Positions 44,138 to 53,797 are shown, numbered from the stretch's first letter. The stretch: 64,000 bases of DNA from UBA4416 sp044238845 (GCA_044238845.1 JBIICN010000007.1:43236-107235), one strand, 5' to 3'. The notes: a model not told the origin generated them from the sequence alone. Numbers and translations: made by a program.

Positions 44138-44442
44138 GGTTTTTTGTTTTTAAGATTTTTGTTACTACGAAGTAAATAAATTTATTAACGCTAACTAATT
44201 TTCAATCAGTTAATTTATTAACATAAAAATGTTGAAATTGTTAATACCGTTTTTATATTCAACGATTAAAAAAAACAATGTGGCAAATTAAAATGAAATA
44301 AAAAACTAGCACCCTCTGTAAATATTGATTTTAAAGGTGTTTATAAAGATTCGTTGCTTTATAGTTTTATAAAAAATTACACCGAGAATAAAAAAGAATG
44401 CTAAAAAATAATTTTTCTGATTAAAAAAAATTGAAACGAGTT
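44138..44442. other. Intergenic gap with a coding-like remnant
   Basis: Upstream half: AT-rich and without clear signals. Lower half: the + strand frame 44297-44404 is free of stops and reads KKLAPSVNIDFKGVYKDS and beyond, ending with a stop, but has no start codon. It has the look of a fragment of a lost gene. Nothing else is seen. Confidence 0.35.
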
Positions 44443-46083
44443 TTATTTCACTATCCAATCATTTTCAATTTCCCAACCCGCTAATAATTTGATAGGCATC
44501 GAATTTACAAAAATTGTTTCTGGTTGAGTACCTAAAAAATAATTGCCCATGTCGAAAAGCCCATTTTTATTGGCATCTTCAACTACTTGTAAAAAATAAT
44601 TTCCAGGTACTAAGTTATTGAACTCCACTATTTTTTCGGAAGTTGATGTTAAAGACAACTCAATTATCTTTTCACTAATTAATTGTTCTTTATCATTTAA
44701 CAGTCTAACCAAATAATTTTCTTTCTTAGGAAATAACAATTTCATCTTTAGTTGAGAGTAATCGTCTAATACAGTTGTTTTAAAATTATAAGAGACAGAA
44801 TCATTCATTCTTTTCGAACTATCAGTAATAGCGCCCTTTTTTAAGGTTAAGATGTAATTAGTTTCAGGTTTAAAATCTGCCTGTACTATAAAATGCGAAC
44901 TCCATTTTGACTCATTTAAAATTTGAAAGGATAAATTCTTCGTAACCGAATCCGATTTTTCTATCAATATTATTTTTTCGGCAACAATACCATTTTTATA
45001 AATTGGGAAGTTTAATTCGAATGTTGGCTTTTCATAACAAGCTAAAAAGTTACTAAAATTTGGTTTTAGAGTATATTTAATCGAATTATTTTTTATTTGG
45101 TTATCAAATGAACTTTTAGAAAGCACTTTAACATAAAGAGTATCTGTCTTTCTCGATTCATATTCAATCAATGTTTCGAGGGTATCAAACTTATTACTAA
45201 AAAAAATAGTTAAACTATCTTTCAAACCGCTTAATATATAATCAACTAAACCATTTGCTACAACTTTTTTAATATCTAATTGAGGTTTATTAAATATAAT
45301 ATAAGCTTTCCCGTATTCGGGAGAAAAAGACTTCTTGATGAAACTTTTAGAAGGAGTTTCTTTAAAAAGCAAAAAAGAAGAACGAGGGTTTGTATCAATA
45401 GTATTGATTAACTCTTTCGTAAATGCAATCTGTTCGTCTGAACCATCATATAATAAATTTTTATTTTGATCGTTGATTCCAACTATTTTAAACGAAGCGC
45501 GAGGCAAGTAATTAAAATTAAACACTCCATTTTGGTTTGTTTTAGAAATATATAAAGGCTTTTCTCTGTAAATAATACTATCATTAGACTTTGAATCATA
45601 CAACCCAACTAGGATATTTGCAGAAGGAGACTTATTTAAGGCACTAATAATTTTTCCTTGAATTTTCAAACTATCAATCGTTGAGCCAGTACTAAATATA
45701 TATTCAAAATTTGATAAAGTATTAGATTCATTTAAATCACTAATAGCATTTCCAAAAGCCAATTTATAGGTTGTATTAGGTAATAAGTTTTCGTTAAAAG
45801 TAATTTTTAGTTTTTTACCTTGAGCTTGAATCTCTGGTATTTCTTTAGTTTGAGGAGTAATAATAAATTGGTTAGCGATATCTTTTATAGTAATATATTC
45901 ATCAAACTGAACCTCGATGGTTTTTGAACTAAAATTTAAAGCAGCATTTTCTGGTATTGAAGATACTAGCTTTGGAGGAGTTATATCTTTTTTGCCGCCC
46001 GTTAATGGCGTTATTTGAGCACAACGCGCACTAAATAAAACGATACATATATATATGAGTAACTTTTGCAATTTTTTATACAA
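44443..46083 (-). CDS. Ig-like (Big_5) domain lipoprotein
   Basis: 546 aa. Signal peptide with lipobox (FSARC at about 17-21). Residues about 35-135 are an SbsA/Big_5 Ig-like domain, with VQFDEYITIKDIANQFII and NLLPNTTYKLAFGNAI. Further beta-rich domains follow. Such proteins are common single-copy Bacteroidota surface lipoproteins of unknown role. The end (NGLFDMGNYFLGTQPE) recalls a collagen-binding B-type repeat seen in many of them. Confidence 0.82.
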   Translation of the reverse strand: MYKKLQKLLIYICIVLFSARCAQITPLTGGKKDITPPKLVSSIPENAALNFSSKTIEVQFDEYITIKDIANQFIITPQTKEIPEIQAQGKKLKITFNENLLPNTTYKLAFGNAISDLNESNTLSNFEYIFSTGSTIDSLKIQGKIISALNKSPSANILVGLYDSKSNDSIIYREKPLYISKTNQNGVFNFNYLPRASFKIVGINDQNKNLLYDGSDEQIAFTKELINTIDTNPRSSFLLFKETPSKSFIKKSFSPEYGKAYIIFNKPQLDIKKVVANGLVDYILSGLKDSLTIFFSNKFDTLETLIEYESRKTDTLYVKVLSKSSFDNQIKNNSIKYTLKPNFSNFLACYEKPTFELNFPIYKNGIVAEKIILIEKSDSVTKNLSFQILNESKWSSHFIVQADFKPETNYILTLKKGAITDSSKRMNDSVSYNFKTTVLDDYSQLKMKLLFPKKENYLVRLLNDKEQLISEKIIELSLTSTSEKIVEFNNLVPGNYFLQVVEDANKNGLFDMGNYFLGTQPETIFVNSMPIKLLAGWEIENDWIVK

Positions 46084-46184
46084 AGAAAGTGATTTTTTGG
46101 AAATGACTATACATATATATAATATGTAACATTTTTTTAGATATCCTTACTGACGAATTGACGTTAAAAACTTTTTGGCATTCA

Positions 46185-46216
46185 TTTGGCTTTACACAAT
46201 CCAACAAGTATATTTG
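46185..46216 (+). promoter_or_regulatory. Promoter of clpP
   Basis: TTTG (46185-46188), 20 bases, TATATTTG (46209-46216): full match to the Bacteroidota -33/-7 consensus. The start codon lies 24 bp downstream, which rules out the in-frame upstream start at 46175. Confidence 0.65.
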
Positions 46217-46240
46217 TTTAACAACTTAAACCCTCAAATT

Positions 46241-46921
46241 ATGTTTGATCAAAATGAATTTAAAAAATACGCCACAAAACATGTTGGCATCAGCAGCTTA
46301 ACTTACGATAGTTATGTTTCTGCTATCACTCCTGGAATTAGAAACTTAACTCCAAATATTATCGAAGAGAGACAATTAAACGTTTCGGTATTAGATGTAT
46401 TCTCACGTTTAATGATGGATCGTATTATCTTTTTAGGTACTGGCATCAACGATCAAGTTGCTAATATCGTTCAAGCTCAATTATTATTCTTAGAATCGGT
46501 TGATTCTAAAAAAGATATTCAAATTTACCTTAATTCACCAGGTGGTTCTGTTTATGCAGGTTTAGGGATTTATGACACCATGCAAATTATTAAACCAGAT
46601 GTAGCTACTATTTGTACAGGAATGGCGGCAAGTATGGGTGCTGTTTTGCAATGTGCAGGTGCTAAAGGAAAGCGTACAGCATTAAAACATGCTCGTGTAA
46701 TGATTCATCAACCATTAGGTGGAGCTGAAGGACAAGCATCTGATATCGAAATTACTGCTCGCGAGATTCAAAAATTGAAAAAAGAATTATACGAAATCAT
46801 CGCTTTTCATAGCGGGCAAACTTATGAGAAAGTTTGGGCGGATAGTGATCGTGATTACTGGATGATTGCTCAAGAAGCAAAAGATTACGGTATGATTGAC
46901 GAAGTTTTAATTAAAAAATAA
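46241..46921 (+). CDS. clpP: ATP-dependent Clp protease proteolytic subunit
   Basis: 226 aa. The frame is open upstream to 46175, but the ATG at 46241 is behind the promoter and starts a normal ClpP (MFDQNEFKKYATKHVGI). Catalytic Ser131 lies in GMAASMGA, His156 in MIHQPLGG, Asp205 in SDRDYWM. ClpP assembles into a 14-mer that degrades proteins unfolded by ClpX or ClpA/C. No clpX is adjacent. A terminator follows. Confidence 0.96.
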   Translation: MFDQNEFKKYATKHVGISSLTYDSYVSAITPGIRNLTPNIIEERQLNVSVLDVFSRLMMDRIIFLGTGINDQVANIVQAQLLFLESVDSKKDIQIYLNSPGGSVYAGLGIYDTMQIIKPDVATICTGMAASMGAVLQCAGAKGKRTALKHARVMIHQPLGGAEGQASDIEITAREIQKLKKELYEIIAFHSGQTYEKVWADSDRDYWMIAQEAKDYGMIDEVLIKK

Positions 46922-46937
46922 CCTATTTATTGTACGA

Positions 46938-46967
46938 AAGCCCTGATAAAATTATCAGGGCTTTTTT
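46938..46967 (+). terminator. Terminator of clpP
   Basis: AAGCCCTGATA pairs with TATCAGGGCTT, followed by TTTTTT. The T-run overlaps the stop codon of the converging 2H gene. Confidence 0.85.
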
Positions 46968-47508
46968 ACTTTACAATTGTAAAGGTTTTATAAACTTCCC
47001 ATTTATCTTCTACATGCTTTAATAAACAAATATTGTTACAAACGAAAGCAGCATCAAATGCTTTGTTTTTGTATTCTTCCCACATTTTATAAAAGGTAGG
47101 TTTTTTTAAATCTCTAAAGGCAACTGTAACATGTGGATGAAAGCCTCGCATATCATCTGATTGATTAAATAATTGAAGGTTTTGCTTGGCATATTTTACT
47201 AACTGTTGTTGCATCTCAAACAAAATGTCATTTTTCTGAACATTAATAAACACAACTCTTGGTTCAAAACAAGAAAAGCCCGATAATGTAAGCTGTAATT
47301 CTTTATCAAAAGAAAAATTTTGAAGTGAACTTATTAGTTTTTCTTCTTTTTCTTCCTCCCAACTAAAAGGCATATGCAAAGTAATATGTCCTGGAGAACG
47401 CAAAGCTCCTTTGGTTCCATACAGCTCAAAAATATTTTTCTTAAGATCTTGGATTTGACTTAGTAATGGGTCGGGAGGAACTATGGCGATGAAATACTTT
47501 TGAAGCAC
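46966..47508 (-). CDS. 2'-5' RNA ligase / 2H phosphoesterase family protein
   Basis: 180 aa. The two HxT motifs of the 2H fold are visible: HITLHMPF near residue 42 and HPHVTVAF near 125. These proteins act on 2'-5' or cyclic phosphate ends of RNA or nucleotides; substrate unknown here. The stop overlaps the clpP terminator T-run. The gene is 4 bp downstream of the SpoIIE-type phosphatase gene and probably co-transcribed with it. Confidence 0.88.
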   Translation of the reverse strand: MLQKYFIAIVPPDPLLSQIQDLKKNIFELYGTKGALRSPGHITLHMPFSWEEEKEEKLISSLQNFSFDKELQLTLSGFSCFEPRVVFINVQKNDILFEMQQQLVKYAKQNLQLFNQSDDMRGFHPHVTVAFRDLKKPTFYKMWEEYKNKAFDAAFVCNNICLLKHVEDKWEVYKTFTIVK

Positions 47509-47512
47509 AGAA

Positions 47513-48505
47513 TTAAATTTTCACACCTATTACTAAAACATCATCAACTTGTTCTTGCTTACCTCTCCAAGCATTAAAACTTTTATCCAAAGCACTATAT
47601 TGCTCGTCCATTGACAAATGGGTGTTTTCAATCAATACGTCTTTTAATTTGTTGTATTTAAACTTTTTTCCTTTTGGCCCGCCAAATTGATCAGCATAAC
47701 CATCTGTATAAATATATATACAATCATCTTTTTGTAATTGAATGGTATGATTGGTGAAAATATCAGCTACTCCATCCTGATTACTGCCAATAGGACATTT
47801 ATCAGACTTTATTTCTAGTAAATCATTGCCGTAAAATGTTTCTCTTGCATTAGTAACATGATAAGTGCTTGCAATATTTTTTCTAACTAAAACCAATGGA
47901 TTAAAGGCTCCCGCATACTGTAATGTCAATGTTTTGTAATTGATGTTGCATAATGCTAAATCCATTCCATCTTTTACAGCACCTGGATCATAAGACTGAC
48001 GAAGAGTATCGTTTACAGCCACATCTAAAAATTGCAATATATCAGCTGGTTTAGATAATTGTTTATCTTGAACTGCTTGAGTTAGAGATTTTAATCCAAT
48101 CACACTCATCATAGCGCCTGGAACTCCATGACCTGTACAATCAACTGCCGAAAACAAAACCTCATCTCCAATACTTTCTATCCAATAAAAATCTCCGCTC
48201 ACAATATCTTTTGGTTTGTAATAAACCATGCTCTTTGGCAATAAAGATTTAACTCTTTGCTGGGTAGGTATAATTGACAACTGAATTCTTAAAGCATAAC
48301 GGATACTATCTGTAATTTCCTGTTCTTTATGTTTTAAAGCAGCTGTTCTTTCTTCAACAATTCGTTCTAATTCAATTTTAGATTTTTTTAATCTTTTATC
48401 TCTTATCTTAAATAATACAAAAGCTATGAATGCCAAAAAAATGATTACTTGAGTTAAACCTAACTCATAGGTCACATTAATATCTAAAAGAAAAAGGCTT
48501 CTCAT
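47513..48505 (-). CDS. SpoIIE-type serine/threonine phosphatase
   Basis: 330 aa from the ATG at 48505; the frame is open 24 bp upstream with a TTG start. One transmembrane helix near 17-35 (ELGLTQVIIFLAFIAFVLF), then a coiled coil (KKSKIELERIVEERTAALK) and a PP2C/SpoIIE domain from about 70. Metal-site residues are seen in VSGDFYWIE, FSAVDCTGHGVPGAMMS, DGMDLAL and QVDDVLVIGVKI. It probably dephosphorylates an anti-sigma-factor antagonist or similar partner. No sensor domain is obvious beyond the membrane anchor. Confidence 0.88.
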   Translation of the reverse strand: MRSLFLLDINVTYELGLTQVIIFLAFIAFVLFKIRDKRLKKSKIELERIVEERTAALKHKEQEITDSIRYALRIQLSIIPTQQRVKSLLPKSMVYYKPKDIVSGDFYWIESIGDEVLFSAVDCTGHGVPGAMMSVIGLKSLTQAVQDKQLSKPADILQFLDVAVNDTLRQSYDPGAVKDGMDLALCNINYKTLTLQYAGAFNPLVLVRKNIASTYHVTNARETFYGNDLLEIKSDKCPIGSNQDGVADIFTNHTIQLQKDDCIYIYTDGYADQFGGPKGKKFKYNKLKDVLIENTHLSMDEQYSALDKSFNAWRGKQEQVDDVLVIGVKI

Positions 48506-48545
48506 CAAATTAAAATTTAAAAAAAGCAAACAAACAATTTACTTT

Positions 48546-48553
48546 TATATTTG
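48546..48553 (+). promoter_or_regulatory. -7 element before the fRMsr gene
   Basis: TATATTTG, a full match to TAnnTTTG, 50 bp before the ATG at 48604. A second TAnnTTTG (TAAATTTG) on the minus strand at 48568-48575 could serve the divergent phosphatase gene. Confidence 0.4.
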
Positions 48554-48603
48554 TATATAAAAATAGTCAAATTTAGTTAATCACAAAATAGCACCTCATT
48601 TCT

Positions 48604-49080
48604 ATGGCAGAAGACCTTCAAATTAGTGGAAACACAAAAGAAGAAATATATCAATCTATTCTTCCTCAAATAAAAGCATTGGTGGAGGGAGAATCAGATA
48701 TCACAGCAAATATGGCAAATGTTTGTGCTGCATTAAAATTTGGATTAAATTTTTTTTGGGTGGGATTTTATTTAGTAAAAAATAATCAATTAGTTTTAGG
48801 ACCTTTTCAGGGGCCAGTAGCCTGTACGAGAATAAATTTAGGGAAAGGAGTTTGTGGCACTTCATGGCAAAACAAGGAAGTTATTATTGTAGATGATGTG
48901 GATACTTTTCCTGGACATATTGCTTGTAGCTCATTATCAAAATCAGAAATTGTATTACCTATTTATAATTTCAATAAAGACGTGATAGGCGTTTTAGATG
49001 TTGATAGCGATAGTTATAAAACATTCAACAAAATTGACGAGTTATATCTAACTCAAATTTTAGAAGTTCTAAAATTTTAA
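48604..49080 (+). CDS. msrC: Free methionine-(R)-sulfoxide reductase (GAF domain)
   Basis: 158 aa, a single GAF domain. The three catalytic cysteines of fRMsr are present: C74 (GPVACTRI), C84 (GKGVCGTSW), C108 (HIACSS), so it should reduce free Met-R-sulfoxide with thioredoxin. FWVGFYLVKNNQLVLGPFQG is also a family signature. It lies upstream of the acyl-CoA synthetase gene (82 bp, with a hairpin between). Its position opposite the phosphatase gene suggests divergent promoters. Confidence 0.9.
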   Translation: MAEDLQISGNTKEEIYQSILPQIKALVEGESDITANMANVCAALKFGLNFFWVGFYLVKNNQLVLGPFQGPVACTRINLGKGVCGTSWQNKEVIIVDDVDTFPGHIACSSLSKSEIVLPIYNFNKDVIGVLDVDSDSYKTFNKIDELYLTQILEVLKF

Positions 49081-49097
49081 TTCTTAAACATTTTAAA

Positions 49098-49132
49098 ATT
49101 ACGAATTTGTATTATTGTACAATTTTCGTAAT
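49098..49132. repeat. Hairpin between the fRMsr and acyl-CoA synthetase genes
   Basis: ATTACGAA (49098-49105) pairs with TTCGTAAT (49125-49132); the inner TTGTA pairs with TACAA, with one bulge. No T-run follows. Confidence 0.5.
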
Positions 49133-49162
49133 CTTTGGTAGTAAATAAATTCAGAAAATTAA

Positions 49163-50944
49163 ATGATGATGGAGATAACACGCGTATTTGATATTTTAGA
49201 CTTATATAGAACAACCTATAAAAAAGAAGATGTTTTATCTGCAAAAGAAAATAAACAATGGAAAAAATATAGCAGCGATGATTTAATTACCAAAACAAAT
49301 TCAGTGAGCTATGCACTACTATCACTTGGATTAACAGATAAAGATAAAGTAGCCATTATCTCTAATAACCGCCCTGAGTGGAATTTCTGTGATTATGGCT
49401 GTCAGCAAGCAAACCTTGTTACTGTTCCTATTTTTCCAACTATTAGTAATGTTGATTTACAATTTATATTAAATCATGGCGAGGTAACTACTATTTTTAT
49501 TTCGGACAAATCTATTTACGCGAAACTAGTTGCTATTGAAAAAGAAATTCCAAATGTAAAACATATCATTAGCTTTAATCCTATTGAAGGTCTTATGTCT
49601 TTTGCTGATTTTATAAAATTAGGCGAGCAAAATGCAAATCCAGAAAAGTTAAACGATATAAAAAAGTCAATTTTACCAAGTAATCTATTAACTATATTAT
49701 ATACTTCGGGTACTACTGGAACTCCAAAAGGGGTGATGATTACGCATCATAATTTAGTATCTAATGTTACAGCGTGCCAAGGATTTGCGCCATTTAGCAG
49801 CACTTGGAAAGCATTAAGTTTTTTGCCGCTTAACCATGTTTACGAACGTATGGTGAGCACTCTCTATCTTTACAAAGGTATTTCTATTTATTATGCCGAA
49901 GGCTTAGAAACGATTGGAGATAACCTAAAAGAAATAAAACCACAAATATTTGTTTCTGTTCCTAGACTTATTGAACGTGTATATGAAAAAATTACAGCTA
50001 CTGGCGAAAAATTAACTGGCTTTAAACGTAAAATTTTTGATTGGAGTATGCGCATTGCAAACTCTTATGAGTTAAATAACAAAAATGGTTTATGGTATAA
50101 AATTCAACATAAAATTGCCGATAAACTTGTTTTTAGTAAATGGCGTGAAGCTGTTGGTGGAAACTTAGTTTGTATTGCATCTGGCGGTGCAGCCTTAAAC
50201 CCAAAATTAGAACGTATTTTTTTATGCGCTAATATTGTTTGTTTGCAAGGATATGGCTTAACCGAAACTTGCGTGGTTGTAAGCGTTAACAGATATGGAG
50301 AAGATAATATTAGAATTGGAACCTGTGGGCCAGTTATTTCTGGCGTAACAGTTAAAATTGCTGAAGAAGACGGAGAAATTTTAGTAAAAGGGCCAAATTT
50401 AATGCTTGGTTATTACAAAAATCCTGAAGCAACTGCCGAAGTGATGGACAATGAAGGGTGGTTTCACACGGGTGATGTAGGAACTTTTATTGAAGGACGT
50501 TTCTTAAAAATTACTGATAGAAAAAAAGAAATATTTAAAACGAGCTCTGGCAAATACATTGCCCCTTTAATGATAGAAAATAAAATCAAAGAGTGCCGTT
50601 TTGTAGAACAAAGCATGGTGGTAGGCGAAAACCAAAAATTTGCATCTGCTATTATTGTTCCATCTTTTGCAAATTTTAAAGAGTATTGCAAAGACCATAA
50701 TATCACATGGACAACAAACGAAGAGATGAGTGCGCATGAGGAGTTAAAGAAACTAATCAATGAGCATGTAAAATTAATGAATAAATCTTTGGCGCCATTC
50801 GAACAATTGAAACGTGTTGCCATCTTAAATAAAGAATGGAGTATTGAAGGTGGAGAGTTAACTCCTAAAATGAGTTTGAAACGCAAAATCATAAAAGAGA
50901 AAAATATAGATGCGATTAATAAAATTTTTGCTGTAGAGGATTAG
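49163..50944 (+). CDS. Long-chain fatty acid-CoA ligase
   Basis: 593 aa AMP-binding enzyme. P-loop LYTSGTTGTPKGVMITH near 180, A4 region SFLPLNHVYERM, A5 LQGYGLTETCVV, A7 GWFHTGDVG and A8 ITDRKKEIFKTSSGKYIAP identify it as a long-chain acyl-CoA synthetase (FadD-type). It activates fatty acids with ATP and CoA, on the inner membrane. The start is one of three consecutive ATGs; the first is chosen here. It is followed by mutY after 4 bp. Confidence 0.94.
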   Translation: MMMEITRVFDILDLYRTTYKKEDVLSAKENKQWKKYSSDDLITKTNSVSYALLSLGLTDKDKVAIISNNRPEWNFCDYGCQQANLVTVPIFPTISNVDLQFILNHGEVTTIFISDKSIYAKLVAIEKEIPNVKHIISFNPIEGLMSFADFIKLGEQNANPEKLNDIKKSILPSNLLTILYTSGTTGTPKGVMITHHNLVSNVTACQGFAPFSSTWKALSFLPLNHVYERMVSTLYLYKGISIYYAEGLETIGDNLKEIKPQIFVSVPRLIERVYEKITATGEKLTGFKRKIFDWSMRIANSYELNNKNGLWYKIQHKIADKLVFSKWREAVGGNLVCIASGGAALNPKLERIFLCANIVCLQGYGLTETCVVVSVNRYGEDNIRIGTCGPVISGVTVKIAEEDGEILVKGPNLMLGYYKNPEATAEVMDNEGWFHTGDVGTFIEGRFLKITDRKKEIFKTSSGKYIAPLMIENKIKECRFVEQSMVVGENQKFASAIIVPSFANFKEYCKDHNITWTTNEEMSAHEELKKLINEHVKLMNKSLAPFEQLKRVAILNKEWSIEGGELTPKMSLKRKIIKEKNIDAINKIFAVED

Positions 50945-50948
50945 CACA

Positions 50949-52001
50949 ATGCCTCAAAGCCATCCTATTTCTAACAAACTAATTACTTGGTATAACAAAC
51001 ACAAGCGCGATTTGCCTTGGCGTAATATTAGCGATCCATACAAAATTTGGTTGTCTGAAATAATTCTTCAACAAACACAAGTCGTTCAAGGACTGAATTA
51101 TTATATAAAGTTTACCGAAACATTTCCAACAATTATTGATTTAGCAAATGCACCAGAAGACCAAGTGATGAGACTTTGGCAAGGACTAGGTTATTACTCT
51201 CGTGCAAGAAATTTACACACAGCTGCAAAAGCAGTTAAAGATAATTATAAAGGTAATTTTCCAAACACTTTTGAGTCAATTAAAGAATTAAAAGGTGTTG
51301 GCGATTATACAGCAGCAGCAGTTGCATCGTTTGCTTTTAATTTACCTCATGCAGTAGTAGACGGAAATGTTTACCGTGTTTTGTCTCGTTTATTTAATAT
51401 TAGCACTCCTATTAATTCTACACAAGGAAAAAAAGAGTTTCAGTTATTGGCTGATGAACTATTAAATCAAAAACAACCAGGACTCCATAATAGTGCGATA
51501 ATGGAATTTGGTGCTTTATGGTGTAAACCACAAAATCCAAAATGTGAAGAATGTCCTTTACAAGAATATTGTTTAGCATACGAAAAGGATACTATTAACT
51601 CATTACCTGTAAAAGACAAAAAAATCAAAATAAGAAACCGCTACTTACATTATTTTATTTTTAATTATAAGGATAGTGTTTACATACAAAAACGAGTAGA
51701 AAAGGATATTTGGCAAAATCTTTATGAGTTCTATCTCATAGAAACAGTGAATTACACAGAACCTGAACTAGTTTTAAAAAACAAAAGCTTAAAAAAATTG
51801 GTTAAAGATGTTAGCGTAATTTCTATTACAACTGAAAAAAAACATATTTTATCTCACCAACATTTATACGCCATTTTTTATGAATTAAAAATTAAAACTC
51901 CAATTTCATCAACCACATTAATTAAAATAAAAAGAAATGATTTAATGCATTTTGGATTGCCTCAATTGATTAATAAATACATTATTCAATCGATGACATA
52001 A
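50949..52001 (+). CDS. mutY: A/G-specific adenine glycosylase
   Basis: 350 aa. It removes adenine mispaired with 8-oxoguanine. Glu37 (WLSEIILQQTQV) and Asp138 (VVDGNVYRVL) are the catalytic residues; the helix-hairpin-helix LKGVGDYTAAAV lies near 114-125; the [4Fe-4S] cysteines are C192, C199, C202 and C208. The C-terminal NUDIX-like domain (about 220-350) reads 8-oxoG. The start lies 4 bp after the acyl-CoA synthetase stop, so the genes are co-transcribed. Confidence 0.95.
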   Translation: MPQSHPISNKLITWYNKHKRDLPWRNISDPYKIWLSEIILQQTQVVQGLNYYIKFTETFPTIIDLANAPEDQVMRLWQGLGYYSRARNLHTAAKAVKDNYKGNFPNTFESIKELKGVGDYTAAAVASFAFNLPHAVVDGNVYRVLSRLFNISTPINSTQGKKEFQLLADELLNQKQPGLHNSAIMEFGALWCKPQNPKCEECPLQEYCLAYEKDTINSLPVKDKKIKIRNRYLHYFIFNYKDSVYIQKRVEKDIWQNLYEFYLIETVNYTEPELVLKNKSLKKLVKDVSVISITTEKKHILSHQHLYAIFYELKIKTPISSTTLIKIKRNDLMHFGLPQLINKYIIQSMT

Positions 52002-52093
52002 TTCTGTATAAATAATGAAAGAACTAAATATGTTAAAAATAAAACAATACGAATTATAATTAATACATTTATTGCTTACAAAAATTAAAAAAC

Positions 52094-52888
52094 ATGAAAA
52101 AAATTTTACTATTATCGTCAACTATTACCGCTTTATCAATTGCTCTTTTTTCGTCACTAAATACTACTAACGCAAGTTCATCTTTGCCTCCAAATGCAAC
52201 CGCAGGAGCACCTGCAGATGCAGGAGGAGCAACATGTACTAATTGTCATGCTGGAACAGCAACTCAAACTACTGGTGTAATCTCTTCGGATATCCCTGGT
52301 TCTGGATATGTTGCTGGAACAACTTATAATTTTACTATTACAATGTCTGGTGCGGCGGCATATGGCTTTGAATTAACCCCTCAAACTGCAACTTCAAGTA
52401 CAGGTTTAGGAACGTGGATTGCTGGAACTGGAACGAGCATTTCTGGAAAATATATTAAACAGTCCTCTAAAAAAACAGGTGCTAGTGCTACTTGGACTTT
52501 TCAATGGACAGCTCCTGCTACAGCTACAACTGTTACTTTTTACGGAGCATTTAACTATGCTAACAATAATGGTGGTAATTCCGGAGATGTTATTAAAACA
52601 TCATCAGTTACATATGTAGCAAATACAACCGGAGTTGATGAAATAAATTCCTATTTACCGGTATCAATTTTTCCAAATCCTACAACCGAAAATATTCACC
52701 TAGCTTCTAGCGAAATGTTTGATAAAGGTATGATTTATAGTATGGACGGAAAATTGGTAAAAATGATACCAGAACAAGAACTAGCGTTTAAAACTATTTC
52801 AGTTTCTGAATTATCAAATGGAGTATATTACCTGAACATTTCTTCTGATAATGGAAAAGTATATATCTCTAAGTTTGTAAAAAAGTAA
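52094..52888 (+). CDS. T9SS-exported protein with CxxCH motif (choice-of-anchor V type)
   Basis: 264 aa. Signal peptide (1-27), then GAPADAGGATCTNCH with a CxxCH heme-c-type motif at about 48-52, a Reeler/choice-of-anchor V-like beta domain (about 60-180), and a T9SS type A sorting domain (SIFPNPTTENIHLA, MIYSMDGKLV, LSNGVYYLNISSDNG). The motif suggests one covalent heme or a metal site. Redox or adhesion roles are possible. A terminator follows. Confidence 0.85.
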   Translation: MKKILLLSSTITALSIALFSSLNTTNASSSLPPNATAGAPADAGGATCTNCHAGTATQTTGVISSDIPGSGYVAGTTYNFTITMSGAAAYGFELTPQTATSSTGLGTWIAGTGTSISGKYIKQSSKKTGASATWTFQWTAPATATTVTFYGAFNYANNNGGNSGDVIKTSSVTYVANTTGVDEINSYLPVSIFPNPTTENIHLASSEMFDKGMIYSMDGKLVKMIPEQELAFKTISVSELSNGVYYLNISSDNGKVYISKFVKK

Positions 52889-52920
52889 TTACTAAACTTT
52901 TTTAAGTTTTAAATTTGACT

Positions 52921-52949
52921 AAAAGCGGGAACAAATGTTTCCGCTTTTT
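52921..52949 (+). terminator. Terminator of the CxxCH protein gene
   Basis: AAAAGCGGGAAC (52921-52932) pairs with GTTTCCGCTTTT (52937-52948), with one G-T pair, around AAAT. Confidence 0.85.
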
Positions 52950-52999
52950 ATTTATATATTTGAACCTATATTTACGGAAATACTTAATGGTTTTAACCT

Positions 53000-53782
53000 G
53001 TGAGCAAAACAGATTCTCTTATACAACACACATCTGATACTATTTCTCTTAAAAACAGTAAAATAGAATTAACCTCATCTGTTTTTAAAGGACATTCATT
53101 AAAACCAATTCATACTACGCCTATTTTTAATGCAAGAACATCTGCTTATTGGCCAAGTATTTTACTATTCACCATTTTTGCTATTTACGTCTTAATAAAA
53201 ATTTCTGAGCCAAAAAAAATTTTTAAAATATTCATATCTGTTTTCAGTTTGCAAGAAGCAAAACAATTATTTAGAGAGGAATTTAAATTAACCAAACGAA
53301 TGTCGCTTTTTTTAGCCATTGGGTTTGTATTAGTAACGGCTTTTTTAATACAAATAACAAATAGATATTTTGGATTAATATTATCAGAACAATCTAACTT
53401 AAACCAATATTTATTTTTTATCGCTGTAATATGCATAATGTATCTAATAAAATTTTTGGTAAACTATATATTAGCATTTATATCATCAAATAACGATTTG
53501 GGCAAAGAATACATGTTTAATGTATTTGTTTATTCCCAAACTATTGGAATAATTTTATTCCCATTTATTGTTTGCCTTCAATTTACGAAATATCCAACTG
53601 AACTGTTTTTGTATCCAGCATTGGTTATTTGTGCTAGTTTTTATGCCTTAAGGATGTTTAGGGGCTTTATTATATCCGTAACTGAACAAAACATAGGAAT
53701 TTTATATATTTTTTTGTACCTTTGTGCCTTGGAAATTTTACCTCTACTTGTATTGATAAAATTTTTATTAGTTAATTTTTAA
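53000..53782 (+). CDS. DUF4271 membrane protein
   Basis: 260 aa. A GTG at 53000 is the only plausible start. About six transmembrane helices lie from residue 50 on, preceded by a soluble N-terminus. The pattern (KIFKIFISVFSLQEAKQLFR, an SLFLAIGFVLVTAFLIQI helix) and its location directly before hemD match DUF4271 of Flavobacteriia. Function unknown; the coupling with hemD (15 bp) suggests a link to heme or porphyrin handling, but this is inference. Confidence 0.85.
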   Translation: MSKTDSLIQHTSDTISLKNSKIELTSSVFKGHSLKPIHTTPIFNARTSAYWPSILLFTIFAIYVLIKISEPKKIFKIFISVFSLQEAKQLFREEFKLTKRMSLFLAIGFVLVTAFLIQITNRYFGLILSEQSNLNQYLFFIAVICIMYLIKFLVNYILAFISSNNDLGKEYMFNVFVYSQTIGIILFPFIVCLQFTKYPTELFLYPALVICASFYALRMFRGFIISVTEQNIGILYIFLYLCALEILPLLVLIKFLLVNF

Positions 53783-53797
53783 GCGTTGATTTTTAAT

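Noticed and set aside
43932..44153. Open frame on the + strand across the H1-like gene (repeated FLGAAFFTAFLAAA)
   Set aside because: It is the antisense of the lysine/alanine repeat gene on the minus strand, and the hydrophobic repeat has no biological sense.
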